Origin: Rhizoclosmatium globosum
Taxonomy: Eukaryota; Chytridiomycota; Chytridiomycetes; Chytridiales; Chytriomycetaceae
Assembly (NCBI GenBank): GCA_002104985.1
Contig: MCGO01000043.1
Coordinates: 186,001-250,000, forward strand
Length of the DNA stretch: 64,000 nt
Direction: 5' to 3'
Position numbers and translations under genes: made by a program. Below, one piece after another: positions 9,620 to 19,845 of the stretch (position 1 is its first letter; each line of letters begins with the position of its first letter). The notes under the pieces were generated by a model. It saw nothing but the letters and a program-made list of their open reading frames with translations. It did not search any database and was not told the DNA's origin.

Positions 9620-12600
9620 ATCTAAGAGAATCACAAAGAGAGCTGACAGTTTCCTTCCATTATCTGTTCAATTAACTCATCCCGACTGCGAGGTAATCCA
9701 TATTTTTTGTCTCTGAACCTTCAAAATATGATAAATAGTTTCTACTTTTAAAATGAAATATGGAAGAGGGAGCTCAGATTCTTTGCCGCTCTCTTGAAAT
9801 GAAACAACTCCAGTTCATCTGGTGTATCTCTTGCTGTTCAATAAATTATATAAACTATATCAGAGTATAATTGAGTAATTTCCAATGTTTGGACTACTTG
9901 AGGATTCAGTTTTGACGGGTTCAGAAGTAAATGCACCTAGACTCAATGGACAGATTCTGTATGATTATCTATCCTTGTCCTCTTTGTATTCATGGCAAAT
10001 TTGATAGTTCCAGCCTTTTGAACATTGGAACCACTGCTTTCCAGACTTGAATGTGGCAGTGCATGGGTGTTGTTGGGTGTTGTTTTGGGGTCTGCCTTCC
10101 AGAGAGGTAGCAATTTGGTTGAGATTTTTCCTTGCTGAACTGAAAAATGCCTGTCCAGCAAACTGCAGCCTAAACTTACGAGACAGTTACGAGCTTTCAG
10201 AGTAATTGGCACAAACTCCTTGCCAAGTTTTTGGTCGAAGCCTGTTTCAGTGCAATTTTGTTAAATTTGCAAATAGAACGTCGTCCAAGTGCTGTAAAAA
10301 GTGAGGAGTGCCGGCAGGATTAAATGTTCTCTAAAGTTTTAGGCATTTCGCTTCAGCCGGTCTTGAGTCGCAGCCAAGTGGTGTTCAACCCAAAGCTCAA
10401 ACCACAAGGCTGGTCCAAATTCAAGACACTAGAATGTCATACTTTCTGATGATAAGAAAGAAAGGCTAATTCGTCGATTTATTAAGTCCTCGTCACGATC
10501 TGGGTCAGCTCCAAAAACACTTGTCTTTTTCGCGCAACTGGGCTCTCTTCCACAACCTTCCAGCACATTCTACATAATGTTTTTATACTTCCACCAGTAC
10601 TAACTATAAATAAACGTTTATTTTCTATTTTTAGCAAAAGACGAGACCTGTGTCTGCAATATCTTCATTTTAATTATTTCTTCATTTGTCTTTGTTTCTT
10701 GACTTTGGATACAAACACTCTTATTTTGCTTGAGTATGGGAGCACTCTTCTTGCCTGCTGACTCATCAAAACAAACAGTGGTGTTAGGAGGCTATTCTAC
10801 TTCTACATTGCATGGCTCCCAAACTTGAAACAAAACGTGTTTGACTATTAAACTGAACTCAGCTGTCAGGAAACTTCAACAAAGTGTTGAAGCTAAGGAT
10901 GCATTAACTGAGTTACATCAACATTTTGCTCATCAGTAACTACAGATCCCTGATAATGATTTGTATTTAGAGCTTGAAAAAACAAAACAGAGATTGTAAA
11001 AGTAGACCCCCCACCTTTCAACTAATGAGCGCTGCACCTACAGCTTATTATGTCTGTGGTTTGATTGAAATGGCAGACACTTTAAAGCAGACTCTGCCTC
11101 TTGTTCAGCAACATAAAACAGTTCCACCAATTATTCATTCTGTATGTTGCCGCAATCATTTAACCATTCAATCAGTTTTATTGACATCTGAGCGCATGGA
11201 TTTCCTTTCTTTTTTGTTCATATCATAGCTGTTGGACAGCAAATGCTTGTGAATTGCATGCACCTGACTCTTCTCAAATATCAAATTGACAAACGACAAT
11301 ACTTGCATATAAAAGCATGGGATTTGCATGGACATTTTTGAAACTACCACCCACTATTTTGGAATTGGAGTGTCTTCTGATGTGTGATTATCTATGCCTG
11401 TTGTTGTATTGATTATTTTATTCAATTAGTAGAGAGCTAAAGGATATGATACCGTTCTATTCTATTTGGCTTTACTCTTGAGCCTTTACTTGAAAGCGTG
11501 CGTGCGATGCTGCAACTGATATAAACCATACAATAAATCTGTGGAAGCTGAGGATGGTATCTTCTTCTGAAATGCTTCTATAAAGTTACATTTTTGAAGG
11601 CGCTCTTCTATCATGCACCAGCCCTTGAATCACCGGTAATTGTGAGCAATGAACTTAGAATAGTACTGTTGATACAATTAAAATTCAAAAACGTTTAATT
11701 GTGAGCCAACACCATTTCTTTTCAAGGAGTGACTTCTGGAAGGGTTGTCACCCACAAATCCTAGCTGCCTCATTCTTTACGCAGTTCTACTGAGAGTGTG
11801 AGCAAATATAGTATAAACACTAAGAAATCAAATCTTCTAGCGCAAATAATTCTTGATTTTTACAATTCTCTCCTACAACAAAACAAACTTCCCTTCCGTC
11901 CAAACGTCCAATACTCTTGAAAAGAGCAGTATAAAACATTCCGCTTGAGCAACAGGTGGCAAGATTGATGCAGCATCGTTAACTCTGCTTGCTTTTTCAG
12001 CTCAAATACGCCCTATACTTGTTTTAACACTCAAAAGCATAGAAGTGTCTTTGAGTAACGTTAGGAGGATTGAAAAGGAGGGATACATGACAAACCATTC
12101 TCTTGACCTTTATCATTTGACCCTACAACGGAAGTGCCCACAATGGATGCCGCGATCCTTGTCAATTATGATCAAATTGCTGTCAAGAGCTTGTTTCAGG
12201 TCTGTAAGCCAAGCTGTGAGGGACATTTGAGGGTAAATGAAAAAAAAAGAGGACAATTGCGTTTGTTCCAATTTAAACCCAGCGTCCAAAAACACAATCC
12301 CAATTTGTAATTTTGTGAATCAAAAAAGACCTGACCCTTCTCCGTTGCCGTAAGAAACTAAGAACAGCACAATTATTGTCATCATCACCACAACACAAAG
12401 TCCAGAATGGCTACTTTTTTTTTTAAGGTGACACTACTGGGTTTTTAGGTTCAGCTTCTTCGACTTCCTTTTTGCTGGAAGATAGGTGTAGTCTTCTTTC
12501 TTTGTCACAGATTCTTTTGGAGGACTTTCATGTGATGTTTGTCTGAATGTACTGCTAGACTATCATTCCAGTATCATGATATTCCCGTTTTAGGACCCAT

Positions 12601-12931
12601 TTAAGTTGAATTGTTTACATAATATTGTAAATTAAGCAGGATCTTCTGCACAGATAGTGTGAGTTCTTTGTTGGTGAGGAGATAGCTGATGGGGAGGATC
12701 AAAGGAGAGCATTGAGTTTCAAGTTCAAAGAGCATTTGCAGGAACTGTATTGGTGAGATTCAACAGATTCCCAAGAACATATAAATGATTTTAAAAAGAA
12801 TTGATACACTTACCCCCATGTAACAAATTCCCAATTGAAAAGGTTCAAAAGAATCAAACAGAGATGAAGGATAATGGTCAATGAAGTTGCCTCTTTCATT
12901 CAAAATAGCCATGTATTAATTAATCATTGCT
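9620..12931. other. AT-rich gene-poor stretch, probably decayed mobile DNA
   Basis: About 3.3 kb without a convincing gene. Short frames (10974-11228 plus and 12045-12230 plus) show no domains. A stop-ridden peptide with KLNSAVRKLQQSVEAK and ALTELHQHFAHQ near 10840-10940 looks like a coding remnant. A run of T at 12411-12424 could be a reverse-oriented poly(A) tail, but I found no target duplication around it. Confidence 0.4.
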
Positions 12932-13043
12932 CAAGAGAATTGGTTCCTTTGACCAGCGAGTGGCTCAGTAATGTTGGTCACTCATTGACATACCAAGTTC
13001 TATGTCAAGTTTCACTCTTGATTCTCAACGTATATATACATTG
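12932..13043 (+). repeat. Dispersed repeat, copy 2
   Basis: Second copy of the repeat at 101-216, in the same orientation, with the same AGTGGCTCAGTAATG and ACCAAGTTCTATGTCAAG blocks. Downstream, 13050-13138 reads as a short protein-like remnant (DVFDPDINDPVDPVPLVDHY), followed by an A-rich run at 13281-13299. If the copy is a retroposon its tail could be that run, but no target duplication is evident. Confidence 0.6.
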
Positions 13044-13536
13044 AAGGACCTATTTGGGTCTGACGTCTTTGATCCAGATATTAATGATCCAGTTGATCCA
13101 GTTCCACTTGTTGATCATTATCCAAGTGACAGTGTATGATGGTTATGTGGCTGTTCAGTCACAGATAAGGTGCCAATGATTGTGGATTTGCAAGATGCTC
13201 AAGAATGTACCAGTGACATTTTCAAATGAACGACTGTCTGATTCTATATTTCTCAAGTGCGAGGGGTTACCTTTATTTCTAAAGAAAAAAAAAAAAAAGA
13301 AATTCAAATGGAAATTTAAAAACAAAGAATGAAAATCTACTTTCGGCGGTTGTGTTTCCTTGCCTTCGTTTTTGTTGGTTTGGAGGTGGTAGACGAGATG
13401 TGTTTTGTCTCACTTGGAGGAGAGTTGTTCATTAGTCACTAAATAAAGGTTCATTTGTGTTTTGCAGCTGAACTTTGACGAGAAAATCACTTCTACTTCC
13501 TCAAAGCTTTTGTGTGCATAATTTATTTGGCAATTA

Positions 13537-15247
13537 TCAACGAGTAGTAATAGTAATATTTCCGGGAATTGCTGTCACTGGTATTGCTGCTACTCCCGCA
13601 CAAGGTGCCAGGAAGGTAAAACATTGCAGTGATCCGCATGGACCATACGGCACACAAGGAATGAGGCTGCATGTATTATTCGCTTGCGTCCACGTACTAC
13701 CGCACCTTGACGCCCATTGCTTTTCATCTGTTGCTGGACCTTGTGGTGCATATCCCGATCCAACAATCTTTCCATCCAAAGAATTACGCAAAACCTCAGC
13801 ATAGTTCCCCAAAGGTGGATTTGCAGAGGATACATCGTAGACGGAGATTCCATAAAACTGAGGATCGTTCCACACTTGTGACACAACAGCTTGCAGCATC
13901 CCCGGGTTAAGGAACCCACCAGTAATCGCCGAGGTCTCATTTCCAGCAAGACCTACAACTATCGGGCCCTTATAAATAGATTTCCACGTATTAAAATTGA
14001 ATCCGAACGGGTATGAGCAGGATGGGTTGTTGTAATATTGTACGATCACATAGTCCAATAGCTCTGGATTAGACTTAATGACTGGTCCAGTGTTAAGATC
14101 CATACTTTGGCTATTTAAATAGCACTGTGGAACCACCGATAACAGCGATTGGGGACTGAGCCTTTTGATTGTCTTGAGCATTGCAACCATCTCGTCGGTA
14201 TAGCCAGGCCTTGTTTTCTCAATATCGAGTTCAATTCCATCCAATATCGCGTTTCCGAACGGTCTGACTTTTCCATTGCCTCCAAGAAATGTGTCATACA
14301 ATACCTTGCCGTACAGAACGCCATCCCCTCGGATTAAATCGTATGGCGAGCTCTTGTCTCCTCCAACGGATAGAATGACTTTAATTCCAAGAGACTGACA
14401 GTGTTGGATATCCTTTCCGATCGCCAAGAAGGGAGCTAGCTGGAAAAACATTAACTAATGCGTAAACCTATATCGGACTTACGTCGACAGGCAAGTTATT
14501 AGAGCTTAGAGCTAATCCATTGCGCATATAGAAAGATCCTCTAGATGCGAAATCCAATCCCCAGTTTCCCGCACCTCCACCAAAGTCCGATAGGAACGCA
14601 AGATTCATGACCTGGTAGTAGCCTTGATCGCAATAGAAAGCCAGATTCTTTTGATAATCTGTAGTATTAACGACTCTGGTGCCAACGCCAGCCATTCCGA
14701 CGCCGTTGCCTGGAAAATCTCACGTAAGCAGACGACCAAGCAACCAAACGCCAAACTTACCAATTGCATTCTGACCCCAGTAACCAAACAAACGCTTACT
14801 GCCAGGAAGCAGGTTTGGTGGAGGGGTAGGTGTTGAGGACGGTGTTGGGACAGCTACTGCTCCTGCTCCTGGACCGCTGCCTGCATCAGTACCACTCGCT
14901 TCTCCACTGTTACTCAATGATCCATTGACTCCATTGTTATTTCCGTTACCGCTGCTTCTGGAAAGGAAGTAACCGGCAAGTCCCCCTCCAACAGCAAGCA
15001 AGATGATCACAACGGCAACCGGGATAACCCACCGCCTAGCCTTTGGTTTGATCTGAGGCTTTTCGTCAATGCCAAGCACTGCTGCTGCTGTATCGTCCTT
15101 GGCGGCGGTCGCGGTGAGGAATGAAGGCATTTTTGGATGTTTTCTTTTTGACCGCCCAACAGGTTCAAGTCCAAAAGTAGTTTGATTGTTTTGCTGAGGT
15201 TTCAAACTTGCTGCTATATCGCCACTGTGAATGTAATTTTGTGTCAT
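13537..15247 (-). CDS. Membrane-anchored GH18 class III chitinase
   Basis: Three exons join across GTAAGT...CAG introns (about 14707-14761 and 14442-14481). From the ATG at 15247 there is a basic cytosolic tail of about 70 residues, a single hydrophobic segment (VIPVAVVIILLAVGGGLAGY, about 74-93), and a Gly/Ser/Asn then Pro/Thr stalk. The GH18 barrel starts FGYWGQNAIG, has VILSVGGDKSS as second conserved strand, and carries the catalytic motif as LDGIELDIEKT. Here the usual DGxDxDxE has Glu in place of the second Asp, while the catalytic Glu is kept. A Cys-rich tail (CGSTWTQANNTC, then PYGPCGSLQCF) may bind chitin. Hydrolysis or remodelling of cell-wall chitin at the plasma membrane is the likely role. 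Its start is 48 bp after the stop of the DUF3431 gene on the same strand. Confidence 0.85.
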
Positions 15248-15295
15248 ATTGGGAATCCTAAAAGGAGGATTATTAAAAACCACCAAATCTTCTAT

Positions 15296-16434
15296 TTACA
15301 GAAACAGATATGAGAACAGGCTCTTCTTAACCCAAGCAGAACGATTGGGTGCGTCTAAGCACTGGCATCCTTCTCTAGAATCTCGCCAGCATCTTACAGC
15401 CATTTTAGGGTCCCAGCAATCAAATAGAATACCATATGCTCGTTCCACAGTGTGGCCAAAAATGGGATCTGTTGGCACTGAAATAAGTTCCGATCGAAAG
15501 CTATGGAATTCTGCGTGTACGATATGATTCTCTGGAACCTATATGGGAACGCAAAGATCTCGATGGTTGAGGTAGAATGCGCTTTAGAACAAAAACTTAC
15601 AGCAAGTAAGCTCCTTAAATACTCATAAACCCTTTTCTCTGTCCGTCGAATTCGTTTCCGACTGACAATAAACTGGCCCGTCCAGCTAACCATTGCCGTA
15701 TGTGTGACTGGAAAATATCCGCGAGCAAGTACGAAAATGTCTCGAAGATAAGGGAAGTCGCCGCCTTCATCATCAGTCCATCGACGAGGAAAAACGTGAA
15801 AGAATGGCATCCATCCTGTGTTGCGAGTAAAATGTGCCAGACGTACAGATGGATCTGGATGCATTCTCGTAGAATTTGCAGGTCCGTCTATCCAGTCTAC
15901 AGGTTCAGCTGTGGGAAAGTCGATTTGGTAAGAACACGAAACAGAAAATTGTAATACGCAACCTTGCATAAAGAGTGTATGGTCCGCCAAATTATCATAA
16001 CGAGTGATGATATGATGCAAGTATGTATGTCCTTCACGTCCCTGATTTGGCTTTGAGCTGTAAAACTTCCAAGTTACAAACACTTACAACATTTTCCAGC
16101 TGAATCACTTCGTCAGCTTCAGTAATGTCTTGAATGAAGCTTATAGTCTTTTCTGTGACATTGCTCTTGACGTATAATATCAGTCTAAAATCAGGTTTGA
16201 CAGCTGCAATGCGAGGATGTTTCTTGAAGGTTTCCACACACTCATATAGATACAAAATTCTTCTTTGTAGTAGCTTATGACGATATCAAAGCTATTTGGG
16301 CGTGGAGATATATCCAAATGGCCTTCTTGGTTTGTATTTGGGATAGGAGGCGAGTCAAATGTCTGAGCTTGTATTCGTCCTTTTAGAACCACAACAATAA
16401 GAAATAATGAGGCAGCAGCAGCTACGTATAGCAT
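15296..16434 (-). CDS. DUF3431-family protein, probable type II membrane protein
   Basis: From the ATG at 16434 the protein begins with a hydrophobic signal anchor (LYVAAAASLFLIVVVL). The DUF3431 pattern follows: FDIVISYYKE, ECVETFKKHPRIAAVKPDF, GREGHTYLHHIITRYDNLAD, HTLFMQ, GWMPFFHVFPRRW and FGHTVERAYGILFDCWDP. Three GT-AG introns are clear (around 16042-16095, 15912-15963 and 15538-15598). Between YYKEE and YECVETF (near 16250) the frame moves by one base with no credible intron, so a 1-nt indel is likely. DUF3431 proteins are widespread in fungi and some resemble glycosyltransferases; their activity is unknown to me. Confidence 0.8.
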
Positions 16435-16619
16435 AAGCGATGGGAATTCATGTTGAAGGTCAGCTTCATATCACTGCATATTTTGACAGGGGCGAATAAA
16501 GCAGTAATGTAAAACAATATAAAGTAAAACTACTTGTTACTTCTATTCGTCGAACATTCATTAAACTATTACACCCATTCACCGCATTCTGAAAAAAAGA
16601 AGAGAACAAGGAACAAGTG

Positions 16620-17676
16620 ATGGATTTGTTGAACGTTCAATACCTTCCAACTTCACGCTATGCTTCACGCAACCCAAATCTCCGTCCTGAGCAGTCAACC
16701 GACTACAATATCCTCGATCTGTATCTCCCTGAATCCGCCGTGCCATCAACCCCACTCATTGTGTTCATTCATGGGTAAGTAAGTGGATGAGCTACACCAT
16801 CACTAACCATTCTTCAGCGGTGCCTGGCAGTCGAGCAAGCCAGGCAACTTTACTGCCGTCTGTTCTGCACTTCGACAGAGAGGCGTTGGAGTCGCTGCTG
16901 TTGGTTACCGCTTGTCGACTCGCAGCCCCGGCGAGAAAGTTTCACCAGTAAGAAGCCCGGCGCACTCTCAAGATGTGGGTGCCGGTGTTGCGTGGCTTTT
17001 GGCGGCAACCCAGTTTGGTGGTGATTCAGAAGCTGCGAAGGCACTCAACAAGTGGAACCCGAGCAGCTTCTTTGTCGTTGGACACAGTGGTACGTGCATA
17101 TATTCATTTCATTGTATTTTTAAGTGTGATGTTAGCTGGTGCACAGCTTGGAGCGCTCTTGGCTATGAATGCCAGCTTGATTCAAACTCCGCTTGATGTT
17201 CTCGCGAAAGATCTCAATTTGCCACCATTCCTGCTTCTGTCTGGATGCCAAAACTTCAAGGTTATATTGGTGTTGAAGGAATCTACAACATTCCACTGAT
17301 TGCCAAAACATTTCCGAGCTACTCCGAATGGTTCCTAACTGGTTCCTTTGGACTCCAAGATGATCCTAACAATAACGAATGGATCACTGGATCACCTTCA
17401 CTTGTCAAGCAATTCAATCCTCCTTTGATTTCCAGCCCGTTCAGAGCTCCTCATTTGGTGATTCATTCCCAGGAAGACGAGCTTGTCGACGTTGCTCAAT
17501 CAAAGGAATGGTATGATCATTTATGTTCATTCCGAGCTTCTCTTCCAAGTGTGGAGCAGGAGGAGTGGACGTTGGAGTACGAAGTTACAAAGCTGGGTGG
17601 CAAGCATGACGACATTCTTTGCAGCGATCCGTTCTATGATTACGTTATTTCCTGGATCAAGAAACGCAATTTGTAG
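16620..17676 (+). CDS. Alpha/beta hydrolase, kynurenine-formamidase-like
   Basis: From MDLLNVQYLPTSRYASR the protein shows the HGGAW oxyanion motif split by an intron (16775-16817), the nucleophile elbow GHSAGAQLG formed across a second intron (about 17090-17137), and a VEGIYNI segment. The catalytic Asp is likely in SQEDELVDV and the His in GGKHDDIL. HGGxW plus GxSAG is the signature of arylformamidases (Bna7) and related esterases. A one-base frame change near 17220 separates KDLNLP from SVWMPKLQGYIGVEG, so an indel is suspected. The substrate is uncertain: N-formylkynurenine in the kynurenine pathway is possible, but carboxylesterases share these motifs. Confidence 0.7.
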
Positions 17677-17895
17677 AGTAGAACAAATTAAACTTTTGTA
17701 TTCTCGATTTATGGTGAAAATGAAGCAACAATTTACGCACAGTTAGATGGCTTGAATGGAAATTAGTAGAAGGCAATGAAAGCCACTGTGCCTTGTGAGA
17801 AATAGGAATTCCTCTCGTATTTTCAAAGTTATTTATTCCATCGTTACGTACCTTCTTCCTTCTTCCCTTCTTTCCTTATATATCCATTTGAAAAA

Positions 17896-19173
17896 ATGGA
17901 AGAGTACACTTTCTCCTCACTCACTGACGCACAGATTCCGCTTCTGCTTGACCATCTTGCGGCTGTATTTGATGTAGTCAATCCTGTTACAAACCAGCGT
18001 GGGGCGCCCCGTGCGTTCTTTGAACATCATTGGGAGGAAGACTTTGATTCATCGCGGACATCTTCTGCTGTCTTTGTTGCGTGGCATTGTAACCAAATCG
18101 TGGCTTCTGTTCGAGTTTATTCACGTTCGCTAAGAATTGGATCAGGGAACAAGAGCGTCGCTGCTGGTGGTATTGGTGATGTTGCGACTCAAGTAAACCA
18201 CCGGGGAAAAGGACTCGCCAAAAAGCTTCTCGCCATGGCCGAAGACTATGCCTCTACTCGATACAAAATCATGACCCTGCATGCGTCAGCTATGGGCCTC
18301 CCTGTGTATGAAGCAGTTGGTTGGCGAAATGTTGACATGCACACTCGAATTCTCACCACGACCAGTGCTAATATCATGAGGTCCAACGGATCATCCATTC
18401 AGAGCATCAATTTTAATGATCCGTACCATCTGGCCTTGATCGAAGCATGTCATAAGTTTGTCTCACAAGTTGTTCTTGGTTCATTCGAACGTTGTGATGA
18501 CAAACACTACTGGAAAGGTTACGTTGGATCTTGTCGCGATATAAGGCGCTACCCTACAAGGCTACTATTTACGTCAAGCAAAAAGCCAGTCTCAGATTTG
18601 GCACAAGGGGATCTGGTTGGCTACATTATTTGCGACTTATTCAAACACGAAGTGGAGAAGGCTCTAAGTGATCCGTTTCACATCATCAATATCCAACTTC
18701 GAGATTTATTCTGGGCTAAGGTTGATTCCGGATTTGATGGTACGAAGATCAAAGTGAATGCTCCAAACACATTGGAATTTGGATGTATTATCAGTGATCT
18801 TGTCAGTTCTGCAATTATTCAGCTTCTGGAACCTTGGTTTCCAGATGTTGCGCAGGCAAAATCGCGTAAAGTCAAACTGAACTATCCAGCTGCTTTGCTA
18901 CCCGATAAGTTGCTTGATTGCACTTCGTTGGCGTGGCTGTCGCAAGAATCTCGAGAAAACGCGGTTGATGTCGGAATGATGTACAAAATACTCCATCCTT
19001 TCACAGCAGAATCTCCTGCAGGTGAGTTGGTGGAAGTTGAGGATATCACGGGCTTGCGGAAAGTGTTCCAGCCTCTTTTACCTGGTCAATCTGTTTCATA
19101 CGTTCCATGCAAGGGAGTGGAACTTCAGAACGGAACTCCCATGTTTGGCTTTTTCAAATCTGACGCGTATTGA
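17896..19173 (+). CDS. GNAT-family N-acetyltransferase with long C-terminal domain
   Basis: Single exon of 425 codons starting at the ATG in AAAAAATGGAAGAG. The N-terminal half is a GNAT fold: SVRVYSRSLRIGSG, then AAGGIGDVATQVNHRGKGLA carrying the acetyl-CoA loop Q-x-x-x-R-G-K-G, then HASAMGLPVYEAVGW. The C-terminal half (about residues 170-425) has no obvious domain and ends FGFFKSDAY. This two-part layout recalls Eis-like and other enhanced-survival acetyltransferases. The acceptor is unknown. The gene ends 36 bp before the convergent cyclophilin stop codon. Confidence 0.75.
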   Translation: MEEYTFSSLTDAQIPLLLDHLAAVFDVVNPVTNQRGAPRAFFEHHWEEDFDSSRTSSAVFVAWHCNQIVASVRVYSRSLRIGSGNKSVAAGGIGDVATQVNHRGKGLAKKLLAMAEDYASTRYKIMTLHASAMGLPVYEAVGWRNVDMHTRILTTTSANIMRSNGSSIQSINFNDPYHLALIEACHKFVSQVVLGSFERCDDKHYWKGYVGSCRDIRRYPTRLLFTSSKKPVSDLAQGDLVGYIICDLFKHEVEKALSDPFHIINIQLRDLFWAKVDSGFDGTKIKVNAPNTLEFGCIISDLVSSAIIQLLEPWFPDVAQAKSRKVKLNYPAALLPDKLLDCTSLAWLSQESRENAVDVGMMYKILHPFTAESPAGELVEVEDITGLRKVFQPLLPGQSVSYVPCKGVELQNGTPMFGFFKSDAY

Positions 19174-19208
19174 CGGAGAAATAACGAGGAACATTTATTT
19201 AGCACTCA

Positions 19209-19817
19209 TTAAAGCTGCCCGCATTCGGAAATAATTACTTTAGCCTTTGTTGCACCGCTTGGGGAACCCAAGGATTCAATCTTCGTGACGACATCCATAC
19301 CCTCCACAACCTTTCCGAATACAACATGCTTTCCATCCAACCATGGAGTTTTGACAGTGCAGAGGAAGAACTGCGAACCGTTGGTGTTTCTGCCAGCGTT
19401 GGCCATTGAAAGGACTCCTGGTCCGTCGTGCTGCAACAGTATGACGTGAGACCAAGCTTGAAATTGAATTATTGCTTATACCTTCAACTGGAAGTTCTCG
19501 TCCGCAAACTTCTCCCCGTAGATCGACTTTCCGCCTATTTAAATGAGAGTAAACTCAGCGTCGCTTATGACCGACCAGGTAATAAACCATCACATACCAG
19601 TACCGTTGTGACGGGTAAAGTCGCCTCCTTGGCACATGAACTGTGGAATGACACGGTGGAAGGAGGATCCCTTGTACCCAAAGCCCTTCTCGCCAGTGCA
19701 AAGGGCTCTGAAGTTCTCGGCCGTCTTTGGAACAACGTCCGCGCGCAGTTCCATGACAATCTTTCCGAGGGCAGCGCCGTTGCTTGTGATGTTGAAGAAG
19801 ACTCTTGGATTTGCCAT
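19209..19817 (-). CDS. Cyclophilin A, peptidyl-prolyl cis-trans isomerase
   Basis: Starts [19 protein letters not shown] at 19817. Canonical cyclophilin motifs follow: [89 protein letters not shown] and IISECGQL. Active-site residues (Arg and Phe of FHR...FMCQGG, the TPWLDGKHV loop) are present. Two short introns separate the three exons (around 19538-19597 and 19431-19481). There is no targeting sequence, so it is cytosolic. It isomerises Xaa-Pro bonds and would bind cyclosporin. The start codon faces the UTP10 start only 28 bp away. Confidence 0.95.
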
Positions 19818-19845
19818 CGTTGAACTTTTCTTTTTTCTTTTCACG
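19818..19845. promoter_or_regulatory. 28-bp divergent spacer between cyclophilin and UTP10
   Basis: The two opposed ATG codons leave only 28 bp between them, mainly a pyrimidine run (CTTTTCTTTTTTCTTTTCAC). Both genes must share or overlap promoter and 5' UTR sequence, or be initiated within each other's coding region. Confidence 0.6.

Noticed and set aside
12411..12424. Poly(T) run as the tail of a reverse-oriented retroposon
   Set aside because: No flanking direct repeat could be found on either side.
13475..13804. Plus-strand open frame over the chitinase 3' end
   Set aside because: It is a shadow of the well-supported chitinase exon on the opposite strand.
15160..15172. tRNA B-box match GGTTCAAGTCC
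   Set aside because: It lies inside the chitinase first exon, antisense, with no A box or cloverleaf around it.
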